A stretch of DNA of 64,000 bases from CAZGKW01 sp964526295 (GTDB lineage Bacteria; Planctomycetota; Phycisphaerae; FEN-1346), in NCBI GenBank assembly GCA_964526295.1, contig CAZGKW010000025.1:1-64000 (forward strand), written 5' to 3'. The number at the start of each line of letters is the position of its first letter. Positions within the stretch are counted from its first letter, which is position 1. This document shows, one piece after another, positions 32,684-41,679 of the stretch. Position numbers and translations under genes: made by a program. The notes below the pieces were generated by a model. The model had not been told where the DNA came from. It searched no databases and saw only the letters and a program-made list of their open reading frames with translations.

Positions 32684-34039
32684 ATGAGGCGAATCGGTTG
32701 GCTGGTGCTGGCGGCGGCGGTCGCCTGCGGGTGCGAGGCCCAGGACCTCCGCCGCGACCTCGCTCGCACCTTCGGGACGACCCGCAAGGAGGCCCTCCGC
32801 CACTACGGCCTGGGGCACCTGGCCTTCGAGGACGGCGACCTCGACGTCGCCCTCCGCCAGTTCGAGCAGTCCATCCAGCTCGACGCCGGCCTGGCCGTCG
32901 CCTACGCCGGCGTCGGCGACGTCTTTCGCAAGCAGGGCCAGCACGAGAAGGCCGTCGCCCCCTACGAGCAGGCCGTCGAGCTCATGCCCTACGAGTTCAC
33001 CTACCACTATCGCCTGGGGCGGACGTACCAGTCGCTGAAGCGGCACGCCGAGGCCGCCGAAACCTACGAGAACGCCGCCGACCTCGACCCGGACAACGCC
33101 CCTGTGCGGGTCAACCTGGGGGCGGTCTACTTCCAGCTCGCCATGGACTCGGGCGACGACTTCCTCCGCCGGGACCGCCTGGACAAGGCCCTGAAGCACG
33201 GGCACCGGGCCACCGAGCTGGACCCCACCCACGGGGCGGCCTGGTCGAACCTGGGGGCCGTCCACGACGCCCGGGGCGAGCTGGAGCGGGCCATCCAGGC
33301 CTACCGCGAGAGCATCCAGCTCGACCCGAACCAGGCGCCCGTCCGGGTCAACCTGGGCATGGCCTACCTGAAGCAGGGCCGGACCGAGGATGCCCTCCGC
33401 GAGTTCCAGCGGGCCGCCAAGCTGGACCCGAACGTCCCCGTCACCCACAAGTGCCTCGGCTTCGTCTACGCCAAGCAGAAGCAGTACCGGGCGGCGATCG
33501 AAGAGTTCCAGGCCTGCACCGACCTCGACCCGTCGGACTACGCGGCCCGCAACAGCCTGGCGGCCCTCTACATGATCCTCTACATCCGGTCGCCGCAGCA
33601 GGACCGGCTCCGCCAGGACGCCCTGGCGGAGTGGCGGCGGAGCCTGGAGACGAACCCGGACCAGCCGGAGCTGCGGGCCCTCATCCGGAAGTGGTCGACG
33701 CCGCTGCCGGTGCCGCCCGGCATGGCGATGCCCGAATCGCCCGAGGCGCCTGCCGAAGAGGCGCCGCCCGCGCCGCCGCCACAGACCGAGGCGCCTGAGC
33801 CGCAGCCTGAGGAGGAACCGGCCTCGGAACCCCCGGAGGCGGAGCCGCCGCCGGAGGAACCGCCGGCCGGCCCGGCCGCGACAGAGCCGCCCGCCTCGCC
33901 GGAGGGGCCTCCCTCCGAAGAGGGCGCCGCGGCCAAGGAGTCGCCGCCCGAGAAAGAGGGCGAACCTGCCGAGACCGGGACAGAGACCGGAGACGGAACT
34001 TGGGGCGGGTCGGGCGGCCTCGGACCGTTCTGGCCCTGA
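32684..34039 (+). CDS. TPR-repeat lipoprotein
   Basis: A 451-residue protein with a short signal ending at a probable lipobox (GWLVLAAAVACGC). Residues of about 35-310 hold seven or so tetratricopeptide repeats, for example ALRHYGLGHLAFEDGDLDVA and AYRESIQLDPNQAPVRVNLG, with the usual Gly/Ala/Pro positions. The last 120 residues are Pro/Glu-rich, low complexity. Likely a periplasmic or outer-membrane scaffold; partners unknown. Confidence 0.85.
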   Translation: MRRIGWLVLAAAVACGCEAQDLRRDLARTFGTTRKEALRHYGLGHLAFEDGDLDVALRQFEQSIQLDAGLAVAYAGVGDVFRKQGQHEKAVAPYEQAVELMPYEFTYHYRLGRTYQSLKRHAEAAETYENAADLDPDNAPVRVNLGAVYFQLAMDSGDDFLRRDRLDKALKHGHRATELDPTHGAAWSNLGAVHDARGELERAIQAYRESIQLDPNQAPVRVNLGMAYLKQGRTEDALREFQRAAKLDPNVPVTHKCLGFVYAKQKQYRAAIEEFQACTDLDPSDYAARNSLAALYMILYIRSPQQDRLRQDALAEWRRSLETNPDQPELRALIRKWSTPLPVPPGMAMPESPEAPAEEAPPAPPPQTEAPEPQPEEEPASEPPEAEPPPEEPPAGPAATEPPASPEGPPSEEGAAAKESPPEKEGEPAETGTETGDGTWGGSGGLGPFWP

Positions 34040-34055
34040 CGCGGTTTCGTCCCCA

Positions 34056-34094
34056 CCCTCTCCCCTCGCGGGAGAGGGGCGGGGTGAGGGGGGC
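34056..34094 (+). terminator. CCCTCTCCC hairpin repeat, probable terminator (copy 1)
   Basis: CCCTCTCCC-CTCGC-GGGAGAGGG (34056-34078), a perfect 9-bp stem, followed by GGCGGGGTGAGGGG. A sister copy in the same orientation follows gltX at 35787. There is no U-run, so termination is uncertain; the motif is a widespread intergenic repeat. Confidence 0.5.
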
Positions 34095-34281
34095 GAGCGG
34101 AGCTCGAGCGGCTCACGCCCTGGTGGGCCGGAAACGCGCCGGGCACCGAGACCCGCCGCCGCGCCGAATGTTCGCGGGACTGACCTGGACCCGTTTGCCG
34201 TTCCGCCGACCGTCGGGGCCGGTCCGCATGCCGGCCCGGCCCACGCGCCGCTGTCCGATAGCCTGAGCCCGAGACCCGACC

Positions 34282-35769
34282 ATGCCCCCATCCGCCGCCA
34301 TCCGGACCCGCATCGCCCCCAGCCCGACCGGCGAGCCGCACATCGGGAACATGTACATCGCCCTCGCGGACTGGGCCCTCGCCCGCCAGGGGGGCGGCCA
34401 GTTCGTCCTTCGCATCGAAGACACCGACCGGACGCGGTTCGTCGAGGGGGCCGAGGCCATGTTCATCCAGGCCCTGGAGTGGCTCGGCCTGGGGCCCGAC
34501 GAGGGGCCCGACCGCGGCGGCCCCGTCGGCCCGTACCGCCAGAGCGAGCGGCTCGAGGTCTATCGCGAGCACGTCGATCGCCTCCTCGCGAGCGGCCGGG
34601 CGTACCGCTGCTTCTGTACGCCCGAGCGATTGAAGGAAGTCCGGGACGAGCGGCGGAAGGCCGGCCAGGCCACCGGCTACGACCGCCGGTGCCGGCCGCT
34701 CGACCCCGACGAGGCCCGCCGCCGGGCCGAGGGCGGCGAGCCGCACACCGTCCGCCTGGCCGTCCCCCTGGAGGGCGAGACGCGGTTCACGGACGGCCTC
34801 CGCGGGCCCATCGTCATCGAGAACGCGACCATCGACGACCAGGTGGTCCTGAAGAGCGACGGCTTCCCGACGTATCACCTGGCGAGCGTCGTCGACGACC
34901 ACCTCATGGACATCACCCACGTCGTCCGGGCCGAGGAGTGGATCATCTCGACCCCCAAGCACGTCCTCCTCTACGAGGCCCTGGGGTGGGACCCGCCGGC
35001 GTTCTATCACATGCCGCTCATCCGCAACCCCGACCGGTCGAAGCTGTCGAAGCGGAAGAACCCGACGAACGTCCTGTGGTACCGGCGGGAGGGTTACCTG
35101 GCCGAGGCGGTGGTCAACTTCCTGGGGATGCTGGGCCACTCCATGCCGGACGGCCGGGAGGTCTTCAGCCGGGAGGAGTTCCTGGAGGCGTTCTCGCTGG
35201 ATCGCGTGACGACGACGGCCCCGGTCTTCGACATGGATAAGTTCGAATGGCTGAACGGCCAGTGGGTCCGCCGCCTGTCGGCCGAGGACCTGGCCGGGCG
35301 GCTCTGCGAGGGCGGGTTCATGCCCGCGGGCCTTGAGAAGTTCTCCGACGAGGAGCGGCTCGAGATCGTCCGCCTCATGCAGGAGCGGCTGAGGAAGCTC
35401 GCGGAGTTCGCCGACGGGGTGGCGTTTTTCGTCGAGCGGCTGCCCTACGAGCCGGAGCTGCTCGTCCCGACGAAGGGAAAGAAGAAGAAACCGTCGCGGA
35501 CGCCCGAAGAGGTGCGGGCGGCTTTGGAGCGGCTCCGGGAGCTTCTGGCGGGGTTAACGGCGTGGTCGGCCGAGGCGATGGAGGGGCCGGTCCGGGCCCT
35601 CTCGGAGGAGATGGACTGGAAGGTCCGGGAACTCTTCATGACGCTGCGCGTCGCCGTGACGTGCCGGGCGGTCTCGACGCCGCTCTTTGAGACGATGGAG
35701 GTCCTCGGCCGCGACGAATGCCTCCGGCGCCTGGAGGAGGCGATCGAACGGGCGAAGGAGCTTGGCTAG
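34282..35769 (+). CDS. gltX: Glutamate--tRNA ligase
   Basis: A 495-residue class I synthetase. The HIGH-type site is His20-Ile-Gly-Asn in RIAPSPTGEPHIGNMYIAL, and the KMSKS-type site is KLSKRKNPTNV near residue 255. FCTPERL in the zinc-region position keeps one cysteine only, so the zinc site is probably lost, as in many bacteria. The anticodon-binding C-terminal domain contains a lysine run (KGKKKKPSRTPEEV). With glnS in the same window, this enzyme need not be the non-discriminating type. Confidence 0.96.
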   Translation: MPPSAAIRTRIAPSPTGEPHIGNMYIALADWALARQGGGQFVLRIEDTDRTRFVEGAEAMFIQALEWLGLGPDEGPDRGGPVGPYRQSERLEVYREHVDRLLASGRAYRCFCTPERLKEVRDERRKAGQATGYDRRCRPLDPDEARRRAEGGEPHTVRLAVPLEGETRFTDGLRGPIVIENATIDDQVVLKSDGFPTYHLASVVDDHLMDITHVVRAEEWIISTPKHVLLYEALGWDPPAFYHMPLIRNPDRSKLSKRKNPTNVLWYRREGYLAEAVVNFLGMLGHSMPDGREVFSREEFLEAFSLDRVTTTAPVFDMDKFEWLNGQWVRRLSAEDLAGRLCEGGFMPAGLEKFSDEERLEIVRLMQERLRKLAEFADGVAFFVERLPYEPELLVPTKGKKKKPSRTPEEVRAALERLRELLAGLTAWSAEAMEGPVRALSEEMDWKVRELFMTLRVAVTCRAVSTPLFETMEVLGRDECLRRLEEAIERAKELG

Positions 35770-35786
35770 GCGCTGTCCCTTGACTG

Positions 35787-35822
35787 CCTCTCCCTCGACA
35801 GGAGAGGGGTGGGGGTGAGGGT
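35787..35822 (+). terminator. CCTCTCC hairpin repeat, probable terminator (copy 2)
   Basis: CCTCTCC-CTCGACA-GGAGAGG (35787-35807), followed by GGTGGGGGTGAGGG, 18 bases after the gltX stop. Same design and orientation as the copy at 34056. A CGCCCAA heptamer repeated three times follows at 35880-35900. Confidence 0.5.
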
Positions 35823-35948
35823 GGAGGTGGCCGAGGACCAGCCGTGAGGGTCAAGCGCCGAGCTGACGTGAACGTCCGACGCCCAACGCCCAACGCCCAA
35901 CGGCGCCGGCGCCCTCGTCGGCGCCCGTACTCGCAAAGGAGCACCGAC

Positions 35949-37235
35949 GTGACCGCACGCAGAACGCTGCTTCTCGGACTGGGCTTGGTCATCGCACTGG
36001 CCGGCGCGGCGGCCCAGGCGGGCAACTGGCCCCACTGGCGGGGCCCCAACTTCGACGGGTCCGCCGACGAGACCGGCCTGCCCACGCAATTCTCACGAGA
36101 CCAGAACGTGACCTGGAAGGCCGACTTGGCGGGCGTCGGCGGCGCGACCCCCATCGTCTGGGGCGACTATGTCTTCGTCAGCTCCATGGACCCGAAGTCG
36201 AAGCGGACCCACGCCCAGTGCTTCGGCCGGGACGACGGAAAGCTCCGCTGGTCGCACGAGATCGGCGAGGGCTTCACCAACCGCCAGGGCAACACCGCCG
36301 CCTCCCCCTCGCCCGTCACCGACGGGGAGCACGCCTGGTTCCTCTACGGCACGGGCGACCTCGTGGCCTTCACGGTCGACGGGCGCGAGGTCTGGCGTCG
36401 CAACATCCAGAAGGACCACGGCCGGTTCGAGATCCTGTGGGACTACGGGGCCTCGGCCCTTCTGTACGAGGGGAAGCTCTACCTCTCGGTTATCCACGGC
36501 AGCCACCGCAGCGGCCCCGAGCCCGGCGGCGGCAAGTCCTACCTCCTCTGCATCGACCCGGCGACGGGGCGCGACCTGTGGAAGCGGCCCCGCCCGAGCG
36601 ACGCCGGCCAGGAGGCCAAGCAGGCCTACACCACGCCCGTCCCCTACCGGGGCCCCCGCGGGATGCTGCTCCTGGTGGTCGGCGGCGACTACATCACCGC
36701 CCACGAGCCCGGCACGGGACGCGAGACCTGGCGGTCGCCCGACTACAACCCACGCGACACGAAGTGGTACCGGACGGTGGCCTCGCCGGTCGTCGGGGGC
36801 GGCGTAATCCTGATGTGCGCCCCGCGGGGCGGGGACCTCTTCGCGACGGCCCTGGGCGCCCCCGGCTGGGCCTGGACGAAGGACGGCGCCCCGGACGTCC
36901 CCACGCCGCTCGCCTGGGACGGCAAGTTCTACGTCCTCCACGGCGGGCGGAAGCGGATCACGTGCATCGAGCCGCGGACCGGCAACGTCCTCGGCGAGAC
37001 GCGCCTCGACGCGAAGGCGGTCTTCCAGGCTTCGCCCACCGGGGCGGACGGCAAGATCTACCTGATCAACCACGACGGCGAGGTGTTCGTCGTCGAGGCC
37101 GCCCCGTCGCTGAAGCTGCTCCATCAGACGAGCTTGGGAGGCAACGGCTGCCGCGCGACCGTCGCCGCCAGCGACGGCCAGCTCTTCATCCGCACCGACG
37201 ACGAGCTCTATTGCTTCGGGGAGCGGAAAGACTGA
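35949..37235 (+). CDS. Exported PQQ-type beta-propeller protein
   Basis: A 428-residue secreted protein. The GTG at 35949 has AAAGGAG seven bases upstream and gives a clean signal peptide (TLLLGLGLVIALAGAAAQAG). The mature protein starts NWPHWRGPNFDGSADETGLP, the standard opening of planctomycete PQQ-binding-like propeller proteins, and repeats blade motifs such as LLCIDPATGRDLWKR and ITCIEPRTGNVLGETRL. No catalytic residues are evident; these proteins are often scaffolds or of unknown function. Confidence 0.9.
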   Translation: MTARRTLLLGLGLVIALAGAAAQAGNWPHWRGPNFDGSADETGLPTQFSRDQNVTWKADLAGVGGATPIVWGDYVFVSSMDPKSKRTHAQCFGRDDGKLRWSHEIGEGFTNRQGNTAASPSPVTDGEHAWFLYGTGDLVAFTVDGREVWRRNIQKDHGRFEILWDYGASALLYEGKLYLSVIHGSHRSGPEPGGGKSYLLCIDPATGRDLWKRPRPSDAGQEAKQAYTTPVPYRGPRGMLLLVVGGDYITAHEPGTGRETWRSPDYNPRDTKWYRTVASPVVGGGVILMCAPRGGDLFATALGAPGWAWTKDGAPDVPTPLAWDGKFYVLHGGRKRITCIEPRTGNVLGETRLDAKAVFQASPTGADGKIYLINHDGEVFVVEAAPSLKLLHQTSLGGNGCRATVAASDGQLFIRTDDELYCFGERKD

Positions 37236-37250
37236 GGGGCAGCCTCGCTC

Positions 37251-37649
37251 TCAGGCATCGCGCGTGACGGCCCGGCGGAAGAAGCGGACGGCCTCGGCCT
37301 TCGAGACACGCCCGGCCGCAACGCCGACCGTCAGGCCTTCGAGTTCGGCGTCGCTCGCGTCCAGACGCCGACCGTTCAGCCGCAGGAACATCTCGGCCGC
37401 CACGACGGCCGTCCGCTTGTTGCCGTCGACGAACGGATGGTTGCGGCAGAGGTGAAAGAGATAGGAGGCGGCCTTGGCGGCGTAGCCGGGGTGGAGGTAG
37501 CGTCCGCTCCAGCGGGCGGCCGGCATGGCGGCGGCCGATTCCAGCAGGGCCCGGTCGCGAAGGCCCGCCTCGCCGCCGAAGTCGGCGACCATGCGGGCGT
37601 GGATCGCCAGGACGTGCCCGGCGTCGAGGAAGACGGGCCCGCGGCTCAT
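37251..37649 (-). CDS. Doc-type toxin (Fic/Doc family)
   Basis: A 132-residue protein with the Doc signature HPFVDGNKRT (residues 71-80). The lysine at 78 replaces the Fic glycine, as in Doc toxins, which phosphorylate elongation factor Tu instead of adding AMP. GGEAGLRDRALLESA near residue 30 is also typical. It overlaps its antitoxin gene by four bases. Confidence 0.92.
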   Translation of the reverse strand: MSRGPVFLDAGHVLAIHARMVADFGGEAGLRDRALLESAAAMPAARWSGRYLHPGYAAKAASYLFHLCRNHPFVDGNKRTAVVAAEMFLRLNGRRLDASDAELEGLTVGVAAGRVSKAEAVRFFRRAVTRDA

Positions 37650-37876
37650 TCGGCCAGCTTCCGCAGCAGCTCCCGCCGGTCCTTCGCGACACGGTCCAGG
37701 CAGGCCTCGAACCGCTCGGGGTCGACCGGCCGGGGGTCCGTCGGCGTGACGACGAGGGACTGGCCCTCGACCGTCAGGCGAACCTCGCCGTTCTCCTCAA
37801 GGCCCAGCAGCTCCAGCAGGGGCCGGTCGAGGATGAGGGCGTTGCTGTTGCCGACCTTCCGCAATCGCTTGATCAT
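37646..37876 (-). CDS. AbrB/SpoVT-family antitoxin
   Basis: A 76-residue protein whose first 45 residues form a swapped-hairpin AbrB domain (IKRLRKVGNSNALILDRPLL) and whose last 30 are charged and helical, the toxin-binding part. GGGAGG precedes the ATG. The pair with Doc forms a complete module with its own promoter and operator-like palindrome. Confidence 0.9.
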   Translation of the reverse strand: MIKRLRKVGNSNALILDRPLLELLGLEENGEVRLTVEGQSLVVTPTDPRPVDPERFEACLDRVAKDRRELLRKLAE

Positions 37877-37894
37877 GGCGGCCTCCCTGACGTC

Positions 37895-37930
37895 ATAACG
37901 ATGTTATACCGCTTTCGTCGGCCCCGTCAA
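37895..37930 (-). promoter_or_regulatory. Promoter and operator-like palindrome of the AbrB-Doc module
   Basis: On the minus strand TTGACG (37930-37925), a 16-base spacer and TATAAC (37908-37903). ATAAC-GAT-GTTAT (37895-37907) is a perfect short palindrome over the -10 box, a good place for the antitoxin to bind for autorepression. Confidence 0.6.
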
Positions 37931-38082
37931 GCGGCGGCCCGCGGTGCGGGGTGGACGTGCTCGCCCCGGACAACCAGAGACGCCGTCTCGGGCACTCAGA
38001 GACTGCCGTTTGCGTCCCGCTCCGCCAGACGCTAGACTACACCCCTCCAGGTTGCACGTTCCACAGGGCAGAGGCGGACGCC

Positions 38083-39804
38083 ATGGGCGAGAAGGACGCA
38101 AACGGGCCGGGCGACCGCTCGGACTTCATTCGCGAGATCGTGGCCGAGGACGTCGCGAGCGGCAAGTGGGGCGGGCGGGTCGTCACCCGCTTCCCGCCCG
38201 AGCCGAACGCCTACCTTCACATGGGCCACGCCAAGGCCGTCTGGACCAACTACGGCATCGCCCGCGACTTCGGCGGCGAGTTCCACCTCCGGTTCGACGA
38301 TACGAACCCTTTGAAGGAGGAGCAGGAATATATCGATGCCATTATCGAAGACGTCGCCTGGCTCGGGGCCGACTGGGGCGAGCACCTCTACTACGCCTCC
38401 GACTACTTCGGGCAGATGCACGACTGGGCCGTCGACCTCATTGAGAAGGGCAGGGCCTACGTCTGCGACCTCTCGGCCGACGAGGTCCGCGCCTACCGCG
38501 GGGGCCTCACCGGGCCCGGCCGCAACAGTCCCTGGCGCGAGCGGCCGGTGGAGGAGAACCTGGACCTCTTCGCCCGGATGCGGGCCGGCGAGTTCCCCGA
38601 CGGCAGCCGGACCCTGCGGGCCAAGATCGACATGGCCTCGCCGAACCTCAATCTTCGCGACCCGGTCATGTACCGCATCCTGCACGCGCCGCACCCGCAC
38701 GTCGGCGACGCCTGGTGCATCTACCCCACCTACGACTGGGCCCACGGCCTGGAGGACGCCATCGAGGGCGTCACCCACTCGCTCTGCTCCATCGAGTTCG
38801 AGAACCACCGGCCGCTGTACGACTGGTTCATCGACGCGATCAACGAGGGCCGCGAGGGGCCCGTCCATCACCCCCGGCAGATCGAGTTCGCCCGATATAA
38901 TTTGACCTGCACGGTGATGAGCAAGCGGCTCCTCAGGGAGCTGGTCGAGGGGGGGTACGTCGAGGGGTGGGACGACCCGCGGCTGCCGACGCTTCGGGGC
39001 CTCAGGCGGCGGGGCTACGTGCCCGAGGCCATCCGCGACTTCTCTCTCGCGACCGGCGTCAGCAAGTACCCCGCCGTCTTCGAGATCGAGCTGGTGGAGC
39101 ATTTCCTCCGGCAGCACCTGAATAGGACCAGCCCGCGGGTGATGGGCGTCCTCGCCCCGCTTCGCGTCGTCATCACGAACTGGCCCGAGGGCCGGACGGA
39201 GATGCTCGAAGCGATCAACAACCCGGAGGACGAATCCGCCGGCACACGCGAGGTCCCGTTCTCGCGGGTCCTCTACATCGAGCGGGGCGACTTTATGGAG
39301 GAGCCGCCGAAGAAGTTCTATCGACTCGCCCCCGGCCGCGAGGTCCGACTCCGCTACGCCTACTTCGTCACCTGCGACGAGGTCGTGAAGGACTCGAGCG
39401 GCGAGGTCCTCGAGCTTCGGTGTTCCTACGACCCGGCGACGCGCGGGGGAGACTCGCCCGACGGCCGCAAGCCGAAGGCGACGCTCCACTGGGTCTCGGC
39501 CGGGCACGCGGTCGCGACGGAGGTCCGCCTCTACGACCGCCTGTTCACGAAGGAGGACCCGCTGGACGTGCCGGAGGGCGAGGACTGGAAGGCCAGCGTC
39601 AACCCGGAGTCGCTCGTCGTCGTGGCGGAGGCGAAGCTGGAGCCGAGCGTCACGGGTTCGCCGCCCGGCACGCGATACCAGCTCGAGCGGATCGGCTACT
39701 TCTGCGTCGACCCCGACTCAAGCGCCAAGCGGCCCGTCTTCAACCGGACGGTGACCTTGAAGGACACCTGGGCCAGGATCAAGCAGCGCCAGGCGAAGAA
39801 GTGA
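38083..39804 (+). CDS. glnS: Glutamine--tRNA ligase
   Basis: A 573-residue GlnRS. The ATG at 38083 is chosen because the family starts with GDRSDFIREIVAEDVASGKW. The HIGH-type site is His46-Met-Gly-His49 in PPEPNAYLHMGHAKA, and the KMSKS-type site is VMSKRLLRELV. The C-terminal anticodon-binding domain is present (FVTCDEVVKDSSGEVLELRC). GlnRS is of restricted occurrence in bacteria, so its presence means Gln-tRNA is made directly. Confidence 0.97.
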   Translation: MGEKDANGPGDRSDFIREIVAEDVASGKWGGRVVTRFPPEPNAYLHMGHAKAVWTNYGIARDFGGEFHLRFDDTNPLKEEQEYIDAIIEDVAWLGADWGEHLYYASDYFGQMHDWAVDLIEKGRAYVCDLSADEVRAYRGGLTGPGRNSPWRERPVEENLDLFARMRAGEFPDGSRTLRAKIDMASPNLNLRDPVMYRILHAPHPHVGDAWCIYPTYDWAHGLEDAIEGVTHSLCSIEFENHRPLYDWFIDAINEGREGPVHHPRQIEFARYNLTCTVMSKRLLRELVEGGYVEGWDDPRLPTLRGLRRRGYVPEAIRDFSLATGVSKYPAVFEIELVEHFLRQHLNRTSPRVMGVLAPLRVVITNWPEGRTEMLEAINNPEDESAGTREVPFSRVLYIERGDFMEEPPKKFYRLAPGREVRLRYAYFVTCDEVVKDSSGEVLELRCSYDPATRGGDSPDGRKPKATLHWVSAGHAVATEVRLYDRLFTKEDPLDVPEGEDWKASVNPESLVVVAEAKLEPSVTGSPPGTRYQLERIGYFCVDPDSSAKRPVFNRTVTLKDTWARIKQRQAKK

Positions 39805-39888
39805 CGTGGTTGCCGACCAGCCCGGAGCGGGACCTCCGGGTTACGCGCTGCCGGGCAGGCGTGACCACGTGTGCCCATGTCGCGATGT

Positions 39889-40128
39889 CTAGTGCGCGGC
39901 CCCGGATGTCGGATGGCTGACGTAGAGGTCCATCCGGCCGCGGGGGTGGCCCTGCGCTGCGGTTTCGCGGCCGGGCCGCCGCTTGCGCTCGGGCAGCGTC
40001 TGGCCGGCGGCCGATTGGCCGGGTATGCCTTCGAACCGCCAGTGCCCGCCGCCTTCACCCGCCAGGGCAGAGGCCGCCGCGAGCCAAAGCCAACCGGCCA
40101 GCGAAACCGTCAACGTCCGGTGTATCAT
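39889..40128 (-). CDS. Small exported protein of unknown function (79 aa)
   Basis: The first 25 residues are a clear signal peptide (HRTLTVSLAGWLWLAAASALAG) and AAAGGA lies eight bases before the ATG. The mature part of about 55 residues is basic and has no recognised motif. It is divergent from the oxidoreductase gene at 40291. The signal and ribosome site make it more likely real than chance, but no homologue is known to me. Confidence 0.45.
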   Translation of the reverse strand: MIHRTLTVSLAGWLWLAAASALAGEGGGHWRFEGIPGQSAAGQTLPERKRRPGRETAAQGHPRGRMDLYVSHPTSGAAH

Positions 40129-40290
40129 GACACGGTCCTTTGCCTGGGAGCGCGGCGCGGGGCATCGAAGCTAAGGACGGCGGCCGGACCGGTCAGGCCC
40201 GAAGCGAGGCGGCCCCGTCCGAGAACCGCCGGGCCATCGGCCCGCTCGGCCTGTTCTATGAGAGGGAACTCAGCGAGGAAACCTTCAGCC

Positions 40291-41622
40291 ATGCCGAGAC
40301 AAATCAACCGCCGCCGATTCCTGAAACAGTCCGCCTTCGCCGGCGCGACGATCCTCGTCGGGCCCGGCCTGGCCCGCACCTATGCCGCCAACGGCCGTCT
40401 CGACATGGCCAGCATCGGCGCCGGCGGCCAGGCAGGCGGCGGCATCGGGGCCTGCCTCGGCGAGAACTGCATCGCCGTCGCCGAGGTCGATATGCGGGAC
40501 CGCGGCCGCAAGGGCATCGAACGGGTCCGCAAAGAGGCCCCCGACGCCAAGCTTTACACCGACTATCGGCGCCTCTTCGACGCCCACCGGAAGCTCGACG
40601 CCGTCTGGGTCGCCACGCCCGACCACAACCACTTCGCCGCCACCATGCGGGCCTTCGACGCCGGGGCGGGCGTCTACTGCGAGAAGCCCCTGACCTGGTC
40701 GGTCCGGGAGGCCCGGACGCTGGCCGAGACGGCCGCCCGCAAAAAACTCGCCACCCAGATGGGCAACCAGGGCCACGCCGGCGAGTCGATCCGGCGGCTC
40801 TGCGACTACGTCTGGGCCGGGGCCCTCGGAGACGTGACCCGCGTCGACTGCGTCTCGAACCGCCGGTTCAGCGCGGGGAGCCGCCCGGCCGACGGCGAGC
40901 CCCCCGAGGGCCTCGACTGGCAGGCCTGGATCGGCCCGGCCCCCTATCGCCAGTACCACGACGGCCTGCACCCGTTCTCCTGGCGGGGATGGCTGGACTT
41001 CGGCACCGGGTCCCTGGGCGACATGGGCTGCCACACGATGGACGGGGCGGTCTGGGCCTTGAAGCTGACCGAAGCGCCCAGCGTCGAGGTCGAGCCGATC
41101 CGGGGCGAGCCGACCGAGCAGGGCTTCCCTCCGCAGGCGATCGTGGAGTACCGGTTCCCCGCCCGGGGCGGGATGCCCCCCGTCACCCTCCGGTGGTACC
41201 ACGGGGGCCTGATGCCGCCCCGACCGGAGGCCCTCGAGGCGGGCCGCAACCAGCTCACCCAGGGCACCTACTACTACGGGTCGAAGCACGTGGCGATGAC
41301 GGGGAGCCATTGTGGCCAGTTCCGGATCATCCCGGAGGCGAAGCACAACGAGACGCCGGTCCCGCCACAGGTGGCGCCCCGCGTCAGCGGCGGCCACAAG
41401 GGCGACTTCCTCCGGGCGGTCCGCCGCCCCGGGGACGACCTGCCCAGCTCCCACTTCGGCTACGGGGCCCGGCTGACGGAGATCGTGCTGCTGGGGAACG
41501 TGGCCTCCCTGGCGGGCCAGACCGTGCGGTACGATTTTGCCACCGGCCGGGCCGCCGGCGCCGAGGCAAACGCCCTCCTGGAGCGCCGGCCCCGCGACGG
41601 CTGGCAGCGCGGCTACGCCTGA
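40291..41622 (+). CDS. Tat-exported Gfo/Idh/MocA oxidoreductase
   Basis: A 443-residue protein. NRRRFLKQSAFAGATILVG is a twin-arginine signal. The NAD-binding half follows (MASIGAGGQAGGGIGACL; VWVATPDHNHFAATMRA; GVYCEKPLTWSVREAR, with the EKP motif), then the sugar-binding half with GSLGDMGCHTMDGAVWAL. Such exported members are abundant in Planctomycetota and probably act on polysaccharide-derived sugars or polyols; some carry their NAD(P) tightly bound. Substrate unknown. Confidence 0.93.
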   Translation: MPRQINRRRFLKQSAFAGATILVGPGLARTYAANGRLDMASIGAGGQAGGGIGACLGENCIAVAEVDMRDRGRKGIERVRKEAPDAKLYTDYRRLFDAHRKLDAVWVATPDHNHFAATMRAFDAGAGVYCEKPLTWSVREARTLAETAARKKLATQMGNQGHAGESIRRLCDYVWAGALGDVTRVDCVSNRRFSAGSRPADGEPPEGLDWQAWIGPAPYRQYHDGLHPFSWRGWLDFGTGSLGDMGCHTMDGAVWALKLTEAPSVEVEPIRGEPTEQGFPPQAIVEYRFPARGGMPPVTLRWYHGGLMPPRPEALEAGRNQLTQGTYYYGSKHVAMTGSHCGQFRIIPEAKHNETPVPPQVAPRVSGGHKGDFLRAVRRPGDDLPSSHFGYGARLTEIVLLGNVASLAGQTVRYDFATGRAAGAEANALLERRPRDGWQRGYA

Positions 41623-41679
41623 GAGGTCTCGTGACGGGGCCGGCCGCAGGTCCTCGGAAACACGCCGGGGGCGCCGGCT

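Noticed and set aside
35880..35900. CGCCCAA repeated three times, considered as a repeat array
   Set aside because: Units of seven bases without spacers; a short slippage tract, not a CRISPR array.
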